From contig NZ_JAATEJ010000003.1 of assembly GCF_012034175.1 (NCBI RefSeq), forward strand, positions 124,001-188,000: a DNA stretch of 64,000 nt. The letters run 5' to 3'. The notes beneath the pieces were generated by a model. The model ran no database searches, was not told the origin of the DNA, and saw only the letters and a list, made by a program, of their open reading frames with translations. Positions 35,080-42,750 of the stretch are shown here, piece by piece; the first letter of the stretch is position 1, and each line of letters begins with the position of its first letter. The position numbers and the translations under genes are program-made. The stretch comes from Actinacidiphila epipremni (GTDB lineage Bacteria > Actinomycetota > Actinomycetes > Streptomycetales > Streptomycetaceae).

Positions 35080-36548
35080 GCGCCGCTGCCCGCCCGTGCG
35101 GCGGCGGGCACGCGGACGGACTCGAAACTCCGTTCGTGGAGGTCCGCGCGCAGCGGCCCGGTCGGCGGCATGAGCGAACGGTCGTCGTGCAGGACGATGC
35201 CCGCCAGGGGCAGTCCCGCTTCCGCGGCCCGCTGTTCCAGGGCACCCTGCAGACCGGGCGCGGGCAAGGAGCGGACCAGGACGTGCAGCAGGACCGTTCC
35301 GTCCGGTTCCTCGGTCAGCGTGTACCGCGCGGGCAGCGGCACCTCCGGCTCCGCCTCGATCAGATCGAGGACGCTCGCGGTCGGCACGATGGCGCTGAGC
35401 GGGCCCGACCAGCGGCCCAGGACGGGGGAGGTGGCCGGCAGGTGCGCCCACTCGCAGGTCGGATCCTCGGACGGCAGCCGGACCAGGTCGCCCGTGGCGT
35501 ACCGCAGCAGGAGGGTGCACTCCCGATACGGCACGTAGGGGGTGTGCACCATGGTGCCGACGTCTCCCGGCTGCGTCGGCTCCCAGGTCTGGGGGTCGAG
35601 CACCTCCAGGTGCCCGAACTCGGTGGTGTGGTGCAGATGCCCCTGCGAGCAGGGGGTGCCGCCGGACGGCAGCGTCTCCGTCATCAGGTAGGAGGTGGTC
35701 ACCGGGGCGCCGAGCACGGCCTCGGCCCGCCGGCGCAGCGGGTCCGACAGCACCTCGCCGCCCACGGCGATGCTCTCAAGACCGAAGTCGGCGGGTCGCC
35801 ATCCGCCCTGCTCGGCCGCCTCGACCAGTGCCGAGAGGTAGGACGCGGACGAGCTGACATGGGTGATCTGCGGCGCCTTGCCGGGCAGTCCCAGCGGGGC
35901 GGCCAGCCGGTCCAGCGCGAGCGAGGCGTCGATCGTCCCGAACTGGACGAACGAGGCGCCGACCCGCGTGATCGACTCCTCGGTGTTCAGGAGCGGGAGA
36001 GTGGCCCGCGAGCAGCCCGCGTAGGCCACGGTGTGCCGCGGGCGCAGGCCCAGGGTCAGGGCCGCGGAGATGGTGCTCAGGGCGATCGTCATCTCCAACT
36101 CGGCACGCGAGAACCAGACCGTGGTGGGCGTGCCGCTGGTCCCGGTGGTCAGCGCCATGAGGGCGGGCGAGGCGGCTGCCGAGACGAAAGCCGCGGGCAT
36201 GCCGCGCAGGGCCTTCTTCTCAGTGATGGGCACCTGCGCCCAGGTGTCGACGTCGAGTCCGGCGGGGTCGATGTCCAGGCCGCGGAAGACCCGCCGGTAG
36301 TAGGCGGTGTGCCGGGCGGCGGCCCGTGCGGTGGCCCGTAGGCTCCTGCGGGTGATGGTGCGCCGCACCTCGGGATCGACCTGTCCGGCCTGGCCGGGGA
36401 GCAGGGACGAGTCGGCGCCCGGCTCGCCGAACTCGGCGAGGGTGGCGACCATGTCGCGCGCGATCCGTTCGAGGTCCTGCGGCCTGATCCTGCGGTTGAG
36501 CAGGATCGCGGCACCGTAGCGGAGCTGGCTCACGGCTGTGCCGAACAC
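35076..36548 (-). CDS. PaaK/F390-synthetase-like adenylate-forming enzyme
   Basis: 490 residues from the GTG at 36548 with AGGAGG upstream. The ANL core motifs are present: MALTTGTSGTPTTVWFS (phosphate loop, ~132), SIAVGGEVLSDPLRRR (~260), TTSYLMTETLP (A5-like Tyr-x-x-Thr-Glu, ~284) and LLRYATGDLVRLP (~348), then a C-terminal subdomain. Relatives activate phenylacetate, other aryl acids or the F420 phosphate as acyl- or nucleotidyl adenylates. No CoA- or carrier-protein partner is nearby. Placement between a 22-residue peptide and a membrane protease suggests it activates the peptide's carboxylate or an acid to be joined to it; this is inference. Confidence 0.85.
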   Translation of the reverse strand: MFGTAVSQLRYGAAILLNRRIRPQDLERIARDMVATLAEFGEPGADSSLLPGQAGQVDPEVRRTITRRSLRATARAAARHTAYYRRVFRGLDIDPAGLDVDTWAQVPITEKKALRGMPAAFVSAAASPALMALTTGTSGTPTTVWFSRAELEMTIALSTISAALTLGLRPRHTVAYAGCSRATLPLLNTEESITRVGASFVQFGTIDASLALDRLAAPLGLPGKAPQITHVSSSASYLSALVEAAEQGGWRPADFGLESIAVGGEVLSDPLRRRAEAVLGAPVTTSYLMTETLPSGGTPCSQGHLHHTTEFGHLEVLDPQTWEPTQPGDVGTMVHTPYVPYRECTLLLRYATGDLVRLPSEDPTCEWAHLPATSPVLGRWSGPLSAIVPTASVLDLIEAEPEVPLPARYTLTEEPDGTVLLHVLVRSLPAPGLQGALEQRAAEAGLPLAGIVLHDDRSLMPPTGPLRADLHERSFESVRVPAAARAGSGA

Positions 36549-36608
36549 GAGGCCTCCTGGAGCCTGGGCCGAAGATGCTCCCCCGGCCCAGGCCGGGACC
36601 GCACCTGG

Positions 36609-36677
36609 TCAGGAAACGTGGACGAACATGGCGGCGGTCAACGTGCTCAGGGCGTACTTGAGGTAGTGCTTGACCAT
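36609..36677 (-). CDS. 22-residue peptide, putative precursor of a signal or RiPP-like product
   Basis: A short frame from the ATG at 36677 to a TGA at 36609 begins MVKHYLKYALS and ends AAMFVHVS. It has one of the strongest ribosome binding sites in the window, AGGAGGGAGG, with 7 bases before the ATG. The peptide has a basic, His-containing start and a hydrophobic/hydroxylated rest long enough for one membrane helix. It lies 60 bases before the adenylase start on the same strand with no terminator between, so the three genes should form one operon. It is too short for standard gene callers. I recognise no homologue. Confidence 0.6.
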   Translation of the reverse strand: MVKHYLKYALSTLTAAMFVHVS

Positions 36678-36876
36678 GGTCGAACCTCCCTCCTGCGACG
36701 CCGGCACATCAGGCCGCACGCCGCCTTTGATCGGCTCCCCCGGCCATCCGACCGGTGAGCAGCCGCAGTTTAAGGAACCGAACGGGACGACGGATAGAGC
36801 TGACGTAATTTCATATAGTCGGCCCTGAAGGTGGGTTGCCGTGCCGATTGCAGGCCGCGGCGGACGCTTCTGCCAC
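36678..36876 (-). promoter_or_regulatory. AT-rich leader of the peptide operon
   Basis: This 199-bp gap between vapC and the peptide gene includes unusually AT-rich spots for this genome: CATATA at 36812-36817 (TATATG on minus) and a TAAACT-like -10 on the minus strand near 36766-36775. Either could be the operon promoter, leaving a leader of about 90-130 bases. No -35 box is clear. Confidence 0.35.
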
Positions 36877-37278
36877 TCAGAGGCCGATGAGCCCGATCCG
36901 CTTGTCGCACAGGCGGGCCATGTCGTCGATGTCCGACGTCAGGAGGACCACGGGACCGGGCTGCCGCAGCGCCACCTCCGCGACGGTCGCGTCGATGGCG
37001 TACTTGTGACCGTGCAGGCCGGCCGTCTTGAGCAGCCGCGCCGCGTCCTTGGCGGTTTGCTCGGTGACCGGCTCCACCTTGACCCGGGACAGCGTCCACT
37101 GGAGTCGCGGCATGTTCACGCGCGAATGGCTGACCTCCACGATGGTGTTCGCGCTGATGATCAAGTCCGCGCCCATCTCGTGGAACACCTTCAGCAGGCC
37201 GAGGACCTTCCGGTCCTGGGCGACCCAGGCGGACAGGCCCTCGCTGTCCAGGACCACGGATTCGATGTGCTGCCTCAC
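36877..37278 (-). CDS. vapC: VapC-type PIN-domain toxin
   Basis: 133 residues from the GTG at 37278, overlapping the vapB stop by 4 bases. The PIN acidic residues are in place: VVLDSEGL (Asp11), TIVEV (Glu48), YAIDATVAEVA (Asp96) and LLTSDIDDM (Asp116). PIN toxins cleave tRNA or rRNA and are inhibited by the cognate VapB. Full length and intact in contrast to the relic at 33.6 kb. Both genes are transcribed toward the peptide operon. Confidence 0.9.
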   Translation of the reverse strand: MRQHIESVVLDSEGLSAWVAQDRKVLGLLKVFHEMGADLIISANTIVEVSHSRVNMPRLQWTLSRVKVEPVTEQTAKDAARLLKTAGLHGHKYAIDATVAEVALRQPGPVVLLTSDIDDMARLCDKRIGLIGL

Positions 37279-37523
37279 GCGGCGCTCGCGCCGCCCGTGG
37301 TTTCCGTCGCCCCCGCGATACGCGCCCGGGCCTCGGCCAGCTCCTCTTCGCTGAAGGAGCCGTGCTCGTCCTCGTAGCTCCGCAGGTCGGCCCCGAGCAG
37401 TTGGTGTCTGATCTGACGGGCGACCGCCTCGGCCACGTAGCCGGAGACGTTGTCCGTGAGTTTCTTCAGCTCCGCCACCTGCTCGGTCGGCAGCGTGACC
37501 GTGATCCGGGTCGTGTCAGCCAT
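37275..37523 (-). CDS. vapB: VapB-type ribbon-helix-helix antitoxin
   Basis: 82 residues from the ATG at 37523. The N-terminal RHH motif TTRITVTLPTEQVAELKKL binds DNA, while NVSGYVAEAVARQIRHQL and the acidic C-terminal tail contact the toxin. Coupled to vapC by GTGA. A perfect 16-bp palindrome lies 9 bases upstream of the start and is the probable autoregulatory operator. The GTG at 37526 side has no better start. Confidence 0.88.
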   Translation of the reverse strand: MADTTRITVTLPTEQVAELKKLTDNVSGYVAEAVARQIRHQLLGADLRSYEDEHGSFSEEELAEARARIAGATETTGGASAA

Positions 37524-37531
37524 AGGGGCGA

Positions 37532-37547
37532 GCATACTGCAGTATGC
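37532..37547. promoter_or_regulatory. 16-bp perfect palindrome GCATACTGCAGTATGC, probable VapBC operator
   Basis: The two 8-base halves are exact inverted copies, 9 bases from the vapB start and 70 bases from the divergent LLM start. Ribbon-helix-helix antitoxins bind such palindromes to repress their own operon. Confidence 0.75.
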
Positions 37548-37616
37548 ACGCACTGGTCTACTCCTCGGCTCCCGGGTGCGAGGGACGTCCAGGCGCTGGG
37601 CCGTATGGTCGTCCCT

Positions 37617-38516
37617 ATGCGACTGAGCACCGTGATCCTGCCGATCTACCGCTGGCACGAGCATGGGCGGGAGGTGTGGCGGCGGGCGGAGGAGCTGGGA
37701 TTCCACGCGGCCTATACGTACGACCATCTGTCGTGGCGGACTTTCCGGGACGGGCCGTGGTTCGGGGCGGTGCCGACGTTGACCGCCGCTGCCGCCGTCA
37801 CCGAGCGGATCAGGCTGGGGACGCTCGTGACGTCGCCGAACTTCAGGCATCCGGTCACGCTCGCGAAGGACCTCATGACGTTGGACGACGTCTCCGGGGG
37901 GCGGGTCGTGATGGGGGTCGGGGCCGGGGGGACGGGGTTCGACGCGACGGTGCTGGGGCAGGAGGCGTGGACGCCGCGGGAGCGGGCCTCGCGGTTCGGG
38001 GAGTTCGTGGGGCTGCTGGACCGGCTGCTCACGCAGGGCTCGGTCACCGAGCGGGGCACCTACTACGCCGCCGAGGAGGCGCGGAACATCCCCGGGTGCG
38101 TGCAGCGGCCCCGGCTGCCGTTCGCGATCGCGGCGACCGGGCCGCGCGGGCTCGCGCTCGCCGCGCGGTACGGGCAGGCGTGGGTGACCACCGGGGACGA
38201 CTCGCTCTACGCCGAGGGCACGCCCGAGCAGTCGCGCGCCGCGATCCGCGGGCAGGTCGAGCGGCTCGGCGCGGCGTGCGAGGCCGCCGGGCGCGATCCC
38301 GGCGAGCTGGAGCGGATCCTCCTCACCGGCTTCACGCCCGACCGGAACACGCCGCTGGAATCGGTGGACGCCTTCGTCGACTTCGCCGGCCGGCACGCGG
38401 AGCTGGGCATCACCGAGATCGTGCTCCACCGCCCCATCCCGGACTCCGACTTCGCCGCCGACCTGGGCGTCTACGAGCGCATCGCCACGGAGGGGCTGGC
38501 GCAGCTCGGCGGGTGA
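37617..38516 (+). CDS. LLM-class flavin/F420-dependent oxidoreductase
   Basis: 299 residues from the ATG at 37617. A -10-like TATGGT ends 7 bases before it with no ribosome binding site, suggesting a leaderless mRNA. The luciferase-like TIM barrel is shown by GFHAAYTYDHLSW, ERIRLGTLVTSPNFRHP, TLDDVSGGRVVMGVGAGG and the C-terminal DFAGRHAELGITEIVLHRP. The TSPNFRHP region fits F420-binding members. Substrate unknown. A diverged fragment of a second copy lies at 33916. VapBC is divergent upstream, and the VapBC palindrome could influence both. Confidence 0.9.
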   Translation: MRLSTVILPIYRWHEHGREVWRRAEELGFHAAYTYDHLSWRTFRDGPWFGAVPTLTAAAAVTERIRLGTLVTSPNFRHPVTLAKDLMTLDDVSGGRVVMGVGAGGTGFDATVLGQEAWTPRERASRFGEFVGLLDRLLTQGSVTERGTYYAAEEARNIPGCVQRPRLPFAIAATGPRGLALAARYGQAWVTTGDDSLYAEGTPEQSRAAIRGQVERLGAACEAAGRDPGELERILLTGFTPDRNTPLESVDAFVDFAGRHAELGITEIVLHRPIPDSDFAADLGVYERIATEGLAQLGG

Positions 38517-38589
38517 CGGGCGGGCGCGGCCGGCCGCCCCCGCGCCCGGCGTGCGCACCTCACCGCCGCGGGCCCCCAATACTTTCCCC

Positions 38590-38599
38590 TAGGTACCTA
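38590..38599. promoter_or_regulatory. TAGGTACCTA palindrome at the NmrA-like gene promoter
   Basis: A 10-bp palindrome lies ~14 bases upstream of a -10-like TAGCTT (38613-38618), that is, over the expected -35 region of the reductase promoter. This is typical placement for a repressor operator; HxlR or MarR-type factors often control such reductases. No such regulator is encoded next to it. Confidence 0.5.
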
Positions 38600-38655
38600 C
38601 TATCCAGCCGATGCTAGCTTCGCCGGGTCAGCGAACGAACGACCCGGGAGTAAGC

Positions 38656-39480
38656 ATGATCGTGGTGACCGGAGCCACCGGAAACGTCGGCCGCCAGGTG
38701 GTGGAAGGGCTGGTCGCGGCCGGCGAGGAGGTGGTCGGCGTCTCCCGCAACGCGCAGGCCGTCGCAGGCGGGCAGGCGCTCGTGCGTCATGTGCGCGGGG
38801 ACCTCGCCGAGCCCGACGGGCTGCGGGGGGCCTTCGAAGGGGCCGACGCGCTCTTCCTGCTCGTCGCGGGGGACGCCCCGCACGCCGTGCTGGACGTCGC
38901 GAAGTCCGCCGGCGTGCGCCGGGTGGTGCTGCTGTCGTCGCAGGGCGCCGGCACCCGCCCCGCCGCGTATCCGCACCCGGCCGGCTTCGAGGCGGCGGTG
39001 CGCGGCTCGGGCCTGGAGTGGACGGTGCTGCGCCCGGGCGGGTTCGCCTCCAACGCCTTCGCCTGGGCCGAGCCCGTACGCACCCGGCGCACCGCCTTCG
39101 CGCCCTTCGGCGACGTCGCCATGCCCGTCGTCGACCCCGCGGACATCGCCGCCGCGGCCGTCGCGGTGCTGCGCGGGGACGGCCACGCCGGGCGGACGTA
39201 CGTACTGACCGGGCCCGCCGCGATATCGCCGCGCGAGCAGGTGCGGGCGATCGGGGCGGCGCTCGGCGAGGACGTGGCCTTCATGGAGCTGAGCCGGGCC
39301 GAGGCCAGGGAGCGGATGGTGGCCTTCATGCCGGAGCAGGTCGCCGACGCGACCCTCGGCATCCTCGGCGACCCGCGGCCCGAGGAGCAGGCGGTGTCCC
39401 CCGACGTCGCGCGGCTGCTCCGCCGCCCGGCCGGCACGTTCGCGGACTGGGCCGCCCGGCACGTGGCGGCGTTCCGGTAG
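38656..39480 (+). CDS. NmrA/SDR-like NAD(P)H-binding protein
   Basis: 274 residues from the ATG at 38656 with GGGAG 5 bases upstream. The N-terminal Rossmann motif is MIVVTGATGNVGRQVVEGL. The rest (VVLLSSQGAG, WTVLRPGGFASN, DIAAAAVAVLRG) matches atypical SDRs of the NmrA/azoreductase-like group, which sense NADP(H) or reduce quinones. The classical Tyr-x3-Lys is absent, as usual for this group. Confidence 0.9.
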   Translation: MIVVTGATGNVGRQVVEGLVAAGEEVVGVSRNAQAVAGGQALVRHVRGDLAEPDGLRGAFEGADALFLLVAGDAPHAVLDVAKSAGVRRVVLLSSQGAGTRPAAYPHPAGFEAAVRGSGLEWTVLRPGGFASNAFAWAEPVRTRRTAFAPFGDVAMPVVDPADIAAAAVAVLRGDGHAGRTYVLTGPAAISPREQVRAIGAALGEDVAFMELSRAEARERMVAFMPEQVADATLGILGDPRPEEQAVSPDVARLLRRPAGTFADWAARHVAAFR

Positions 39481-39615
39481 CGCGAGCGCCGGGCGTCGCC
39501 GAGGGTGGGAGGGGAGTGGTTCAGCGGAGGGGGCAGCCGTCCGGCCGACCGGTCGGGGCGGCGGCACGTCCACCGGGGCCGCGCACGGCACCCGGAGCAG
39601 CCAAGGAGGCGCCAG

Positions 39616-40389
39616 ATGCCCGAAGTCACCGGCCCCTACGAGCCCGGCACGCCGTGCTGGATCGACATCATGCTGCCCGACCAGCAGGCGGGGCTCGACT
39701 TCTACCGTGACCTGTTCGGCTGGCAGGGCGAGATCGGGCCGGAGGAGTACGGCGGCTACTCGGTCTGCCGGCAGAAGGGCAAGCCGGTCGCGGGCCTGAT
39801 GAAGACCATGGTCACCGAGGGCCAGCCGACCCCGCCGACCGCCTGGACGACCTACTTCTCCGTCACCGACGCCGACGCGACCGAGTCCGCGGTGGTCAAC
39901 AACGGCGGTACGGTCATCATGCCGGCGACCGACGTCATGTCGCTGGGCCGGATGTTCGTCGCGGCCGACCCGTTCGGCGCGGTCTTCGGCGTGTGGCAGC
40001 CGAAGGACTTCAAGGGCGCGGAGATCGTCAACGAGCACGGCGCCCTGGTCTGGAACCAGCTGCGCACCCCCGACCCGGCCGCGGCCGGCGGCTTCTACTC
40101 GGCGGTGCTCGGGGTGACGGTGGGCCCGATGCCGGACATGCCCGAGCTCACCGGCATCCAGGTCAAGGGCCGCACGGTCGGCGGGGTCCAGGCCCTGGAG
40201 GACCTCGACGAGCCGTCGCACTGGGTGGTGAGCTTCGCCGTCGACGACGTCGACAGCGTCGTCGACGCGCTCGTACGCAAGGACGGCAGCGTGCTCGTGC
40301 CGCCGTTCGACATGGACAAGGTCGGGCGGATGGCCCTGGTGCAGGACCCGCAGGGCGCGGTCTTCTCCGTCGTCGCGCCCCGGCCGTGA
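39616..40389 (+). CDS. VOC-family (glyoxalase-like) two-domain protein
   Basis: 257 residues from the ATG at 39616 with AAGGAGG 6 bases upstream. Two tandem vicinal-oxygen-chelate domains: ~10-125 (TPCWIDIMLPDQQAGLDFYRDLFGW to DPFGAVFGVWQP) and ~140-255 (WNQLRTPDPAAAGGFYSAVLG to DPQGAVFSVVAP). Proteins of this layout resemble the 27-kDa CFP30B-like family. Metal ligands of true glyoxalase I are not fully conserved, so substrate and activity are open. Confidence 0.9.
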   Translation: MPEVTGPYEPGTPCWIDIMLPDQQAGLDFYRDLFGWQGEIGPEEYGGYSVCRQKGKPVAGLMKTMVTEGQPTPPTAWTTYFSVTDADATESAVVNNGGTVIMPATDVMSLGRMFVAADPFGAVFGVWQPKDFKGAEIVNEHGALVWNQLRTPDPAAAGGFYSAVLGVTVGPMPDMPELTGIQVKGRTVGGVQALEDLDEPSHWVVSFAVDDVDSVVDALVRKDGSVLVPPFDMDKVGRMALVQDPQGAVFSVVAPRP

Positions 40390-40465
40390 CGCCCGCCGGC
40401 CCACGCCGCTCACCCGTACGGCGGTAGGGCGGCACGGCATACGGCGGTACGGCGGGCAGGGCGGA

Positions 40466-41380
40466 TCAGTTGCTGCGGGCCGCCACGATCCGCTCGATGA
40501 CGCGCGCCACGCCGTCGTCCTCGTTCGCCGCCGTGCGGTGGGTGGTGGCGGCCAGGACGGCGGGGTGCGCGTTGGCCACCGCGTAGGACGTACCGGCCCA
40601 GCCGAGCATCGCCAGGTCGTTGGGCATGTCGCCGAAAGCGACGACCTCCGCCGCGCTCACCCCCCGTTCGGCGCAGCAGCGGGCCAGCGTGCTGGCCTTG
40701 CTCACGCCCGCGCCGCTGACCTCCAGCAGCGCGTAATCGCTCGACCGGGTGATCTCGCCGTAGCCGCCGGCGACGCGCAGCGCGGTCGCGAGGAAGGCGT
40801 CCGGGTCCATGGAGGGGTGCTTGGCCAGCAGCTTGAGCAGCGGAAAGCCGCGGTCCTGCGCGAGCAGCGCCTCGACCGGGGCCGCCGGAGCACCATCGGG
40901 CTCGACGGCGGCGTACGCGGGTTCGCGCCGGAAGATCTCGGCGCGCTCGACCGCGAAGGTGGTGCCGGGCAGCGCGGTACGCAGCGCGTGCACGACGGCG
41001 AGTGCGTTGTCCTCGGGCAGCGGGAAGGCCTCGATCAGCCGGTGGGCGCGCAGGTCGTAGACCGCCGCCCCGTTGGCCAGGATCGCTATCCCGTGACCTG
41101 CGAGGTGTTCGGCGACGACGCCCATCCACCGGGCGGGCCGCCCGGTGACGAAGAAGACCTCGACACCGGCCGCTTCCGCGGCGGCGAGCGCGGCGATCGT
41201 ACGCGGCGACACGGTCCGGTCGTTGCGCAGCAACGTTCCGTCCAGGTCGGTGGCGATCAGCCGCGGTGAGGCTGTGGCGACGTCGTCGTGCTGGTGTGGC
41301 TGGGAGTGCGCTTCAGGAGCGTCCGAGGGTTCGGGGGAACCGGCGGACTTCTCTCCCGGGGCACCGATGGCTTGGGTCAC
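40466..41380 (-). CDS. HAD-superfamily (Cof-type) phosphatase
   Basis: 304 residues from the GTG at 41380, chosen for GGAGG about 9 bases upstream (ATG 41389 abuts the same site). Motif [20 protein letters not shown], motif II VFFVTGRPAR, a cap domain, and motif [20 protein letters not shown]. Same subfamily as the product of 19521-20360, so the two are paralogues. A ~35-residue His/Pro-rich N-terminal extension precedes the domain. Confidence 0.92.
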   Translation of the reverse strand: MTQAIGAPGEKSAGSPEPSDAPEAHSQPHQHDDVATASPRLIATDLDGTLLRNDRTVSPRTIAALAAAEAAGVEVFFVTGRPARWMGVVAEHLAGHGIAILANGAAVYDLRAHRLIEAFPLPEDNALAVVHALRTALPGTTFAVERAEIFRREPAYAAVEPDGAPAAPVEALLAQDRGFPLLKLLAKHPSMDPDAFLATALRVAGGYGEITRSSDYALLEVSGAGVSKASTLARCCAERGVSAAEVVAFGDMPNDLAMLGWAGTSYAVANAHPAVLAATTHRTAANEDDGVARVIERIVAARSN

Positions 41381-41507
41381 ACACCCCATCCTCCCGTATC
41401 CGCCGTGCGAGCCCCGCACAAAGGTGCGGACGGCTGCTCAGCAGAGCCGGATGCGGACCGGGGTCACGCGAAGCGGCGTGCCGCGGGGATGCGGCGAGCG
41501 CGGCGGC

Positions 41508-42143
41508 TCAGCCGCACAGCAGGGCGCGGTCGCGGCGGCGCGCGGCGGGGATGCGGACCTCGCCGCGGCCCGAGGTGGTCGCGGCGGTCGGGACGGCGAG
41601 GGCGCCGACGCAGCCGTCGGCCGGCACGGCCACGCTGCGGGCGCTGGGGGAGGCGCCGTGCGCTTCCGCGCTGATGCGCTGCTTCATCGTCGGCGGCAGC
41701 GAGCGGTCACGGCGCGACGACCGGGGCGAGGGCACGAAGGCGCTGCCGTACGAGGGGGCCGGCGGCGCGGCCGGACGCCGCTTCTTCTCCTCGCGGGCGG
41801 CGGACCTGGCGGCGGGCCTGGCGGTGGGCCGGGCCGAGCGCGGCTCCGGCACGGCTGCCGCTGCCGCCGATGCCGCTGCCTGCTGCGGTACGGCCGCGGT
41901 CCGCGCGGGTGCGGCGGCGCCTTGCGCCGGTACGGCGGCGTGCGGCGGTGGGAGCGCCCTGGTGCGGGCGGCCGGCGCGGCGGCGGGGGTCACGGCGGCG
42001 GGGGCAACGGTGGCGGACGCCGCGGTCGCGGCGGCGGCGCGGAGCCGGGCGGGGGCGGTGAAGCCGAGTCCGGCGATGCACGCGAGGAGCAGGTTCAGGA
42101 ATGCGCCCCAGAAGGCGCTGACGCGGGAAGTGACGGCAGCCAT
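41508..42143 (-). CDS. DUF6344-like Ala/Pro-rich membrane-anchored protein
   Basis: 211 residues from the ATG at 42143. One N-terminal hydrophobic segment (VSAFWGAFLNLLLACIAGLG) is followed by a long Ala/Pro/Arg-rich region and a conserved C-terminal block RSLPPTMKQRISAEAHGASP ending in LLCG. That block matches the Streptomyces DUF6344 family as I recall it. Function unknown. The composition makes most internal frames look open, but codon bias supports this strand. Confidence 0.7.
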   Translation of the reverse strand: MAAVTSRVSAFWGAFLNLLLACIAGLGFTAPARLRAAAATAASATVAPAAVTPAAAPAARTRALPPPHAAVPAQGAAAPARTAAVPQQAAASAAAAAVPEPRSARPTARPAARSAAREEKKRRPAAPPAPSYGSAFVPSPRSSRRDRSLPPTMKQRISAEAHGASPSARSVAVPADGCVGALAVPTAATTSGRGEVRIPAARRRDRALLCG

Positions 42144-42281
42144 GGCCTCTCTCGTTTCTTATCCATCGAGCTGACTAATCCGATGATGGGGAAACGAGCA
42201 CGGTTTTGCCGGATCCGCACGTCGAGTTCGCCGATATTCAGACCAACGCCACCTGCCTGGCGTAATTCGCGCGTTTTTCGG

Positions 42282-42572
42282 TCAGCGGCCGAGGCTCGCG
42301 AGGCCCGTCTGCAGGTCGTCCATGGACATCACCGGCCGCAGATCGACCTTGGCGCCGGCGTGGAAGAAGGGTTCGAGCATGGGGGGCATCTGGGCGCTGT
42401 CCCGCATGTCGAAGACCATGTAGCAGCACCGGGCGCCCCCGGTGGCGGTGAAGTAGGCGGACTCCGGGCGCAGGGTCTCCGCCATTTCCTGCATCATCTT
42501 GGACATCGTGCCGTCGTCGACCGCTTGGTTCGCGGCCTCGGTGTCCATGGTCGCGGTCAGCAGCATCCGCAT
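42282..42572 (-). CDS. Small conserved protein, probable dimeric alpha/beta-barrel fold
   Basis: 96 residues from the ATG at 42572 with AAGGGTG upstream. It begins MRMLLTATMDTEAANQAV and contains MAETLRPESAYFTATGG, CCYMVFDM and FHAGAKVDLRPVMSMDDLQ. This arrangement is common in small actinobacterial proteins with a ferredoxin-like, ABM-type fold. No catalytic residues or function are known. Its 3' neighbour is the DUF6344 gene on the same strand. Confidence 0.7.
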   Translation of the reverse strand: MRMLLTATMDTEAANQAVDDGTMSKMMQEMAETLRPESAYFTATGGARCCYMVFDMRDSAQMPPMLEPFFHAGAKVDLRPVMSMDDLQTGLASLGR

Positions 42573-42705
42573 GGGGTGTCACCCTTTCGGCAGCGTGCGG
42601 CCGGCGAGCTGCGCGATTTGCGCGCACCGAAAACCCCGGTCGCGCCCTCCTTTTTCAGCGTCCTCCGGGCCGGTGCCGCCCGCAACCGCGTACCGGGCGG
42701 CGCCG

Positions 42706-42742
42706 CCGGGCCGCCCGCGGCGGGGGCGACCCGGCGGCCCGG
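42706..42742 (-). terminator. GC-rich hairpin downstream of cydDC
   Basis: CCGGGCCGCC (42706-42715) pairs with GGCGGCCCGG (42733-42742), 9 bases beyond the cydDC stop on the minus strand. It has no U-run, as is usual in Streptomyces. Confidence 0.55.
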
Positions 42743-42750
42743 CCGCGCGG

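Noticed and set aside
33604..35538. 644-codon plus-strand frame
   Set aside because: It passes through the LLM fragment but is otherwise antisense to the presenilin-like and adenylase genes; only the 25-codon fragment is meaningful.
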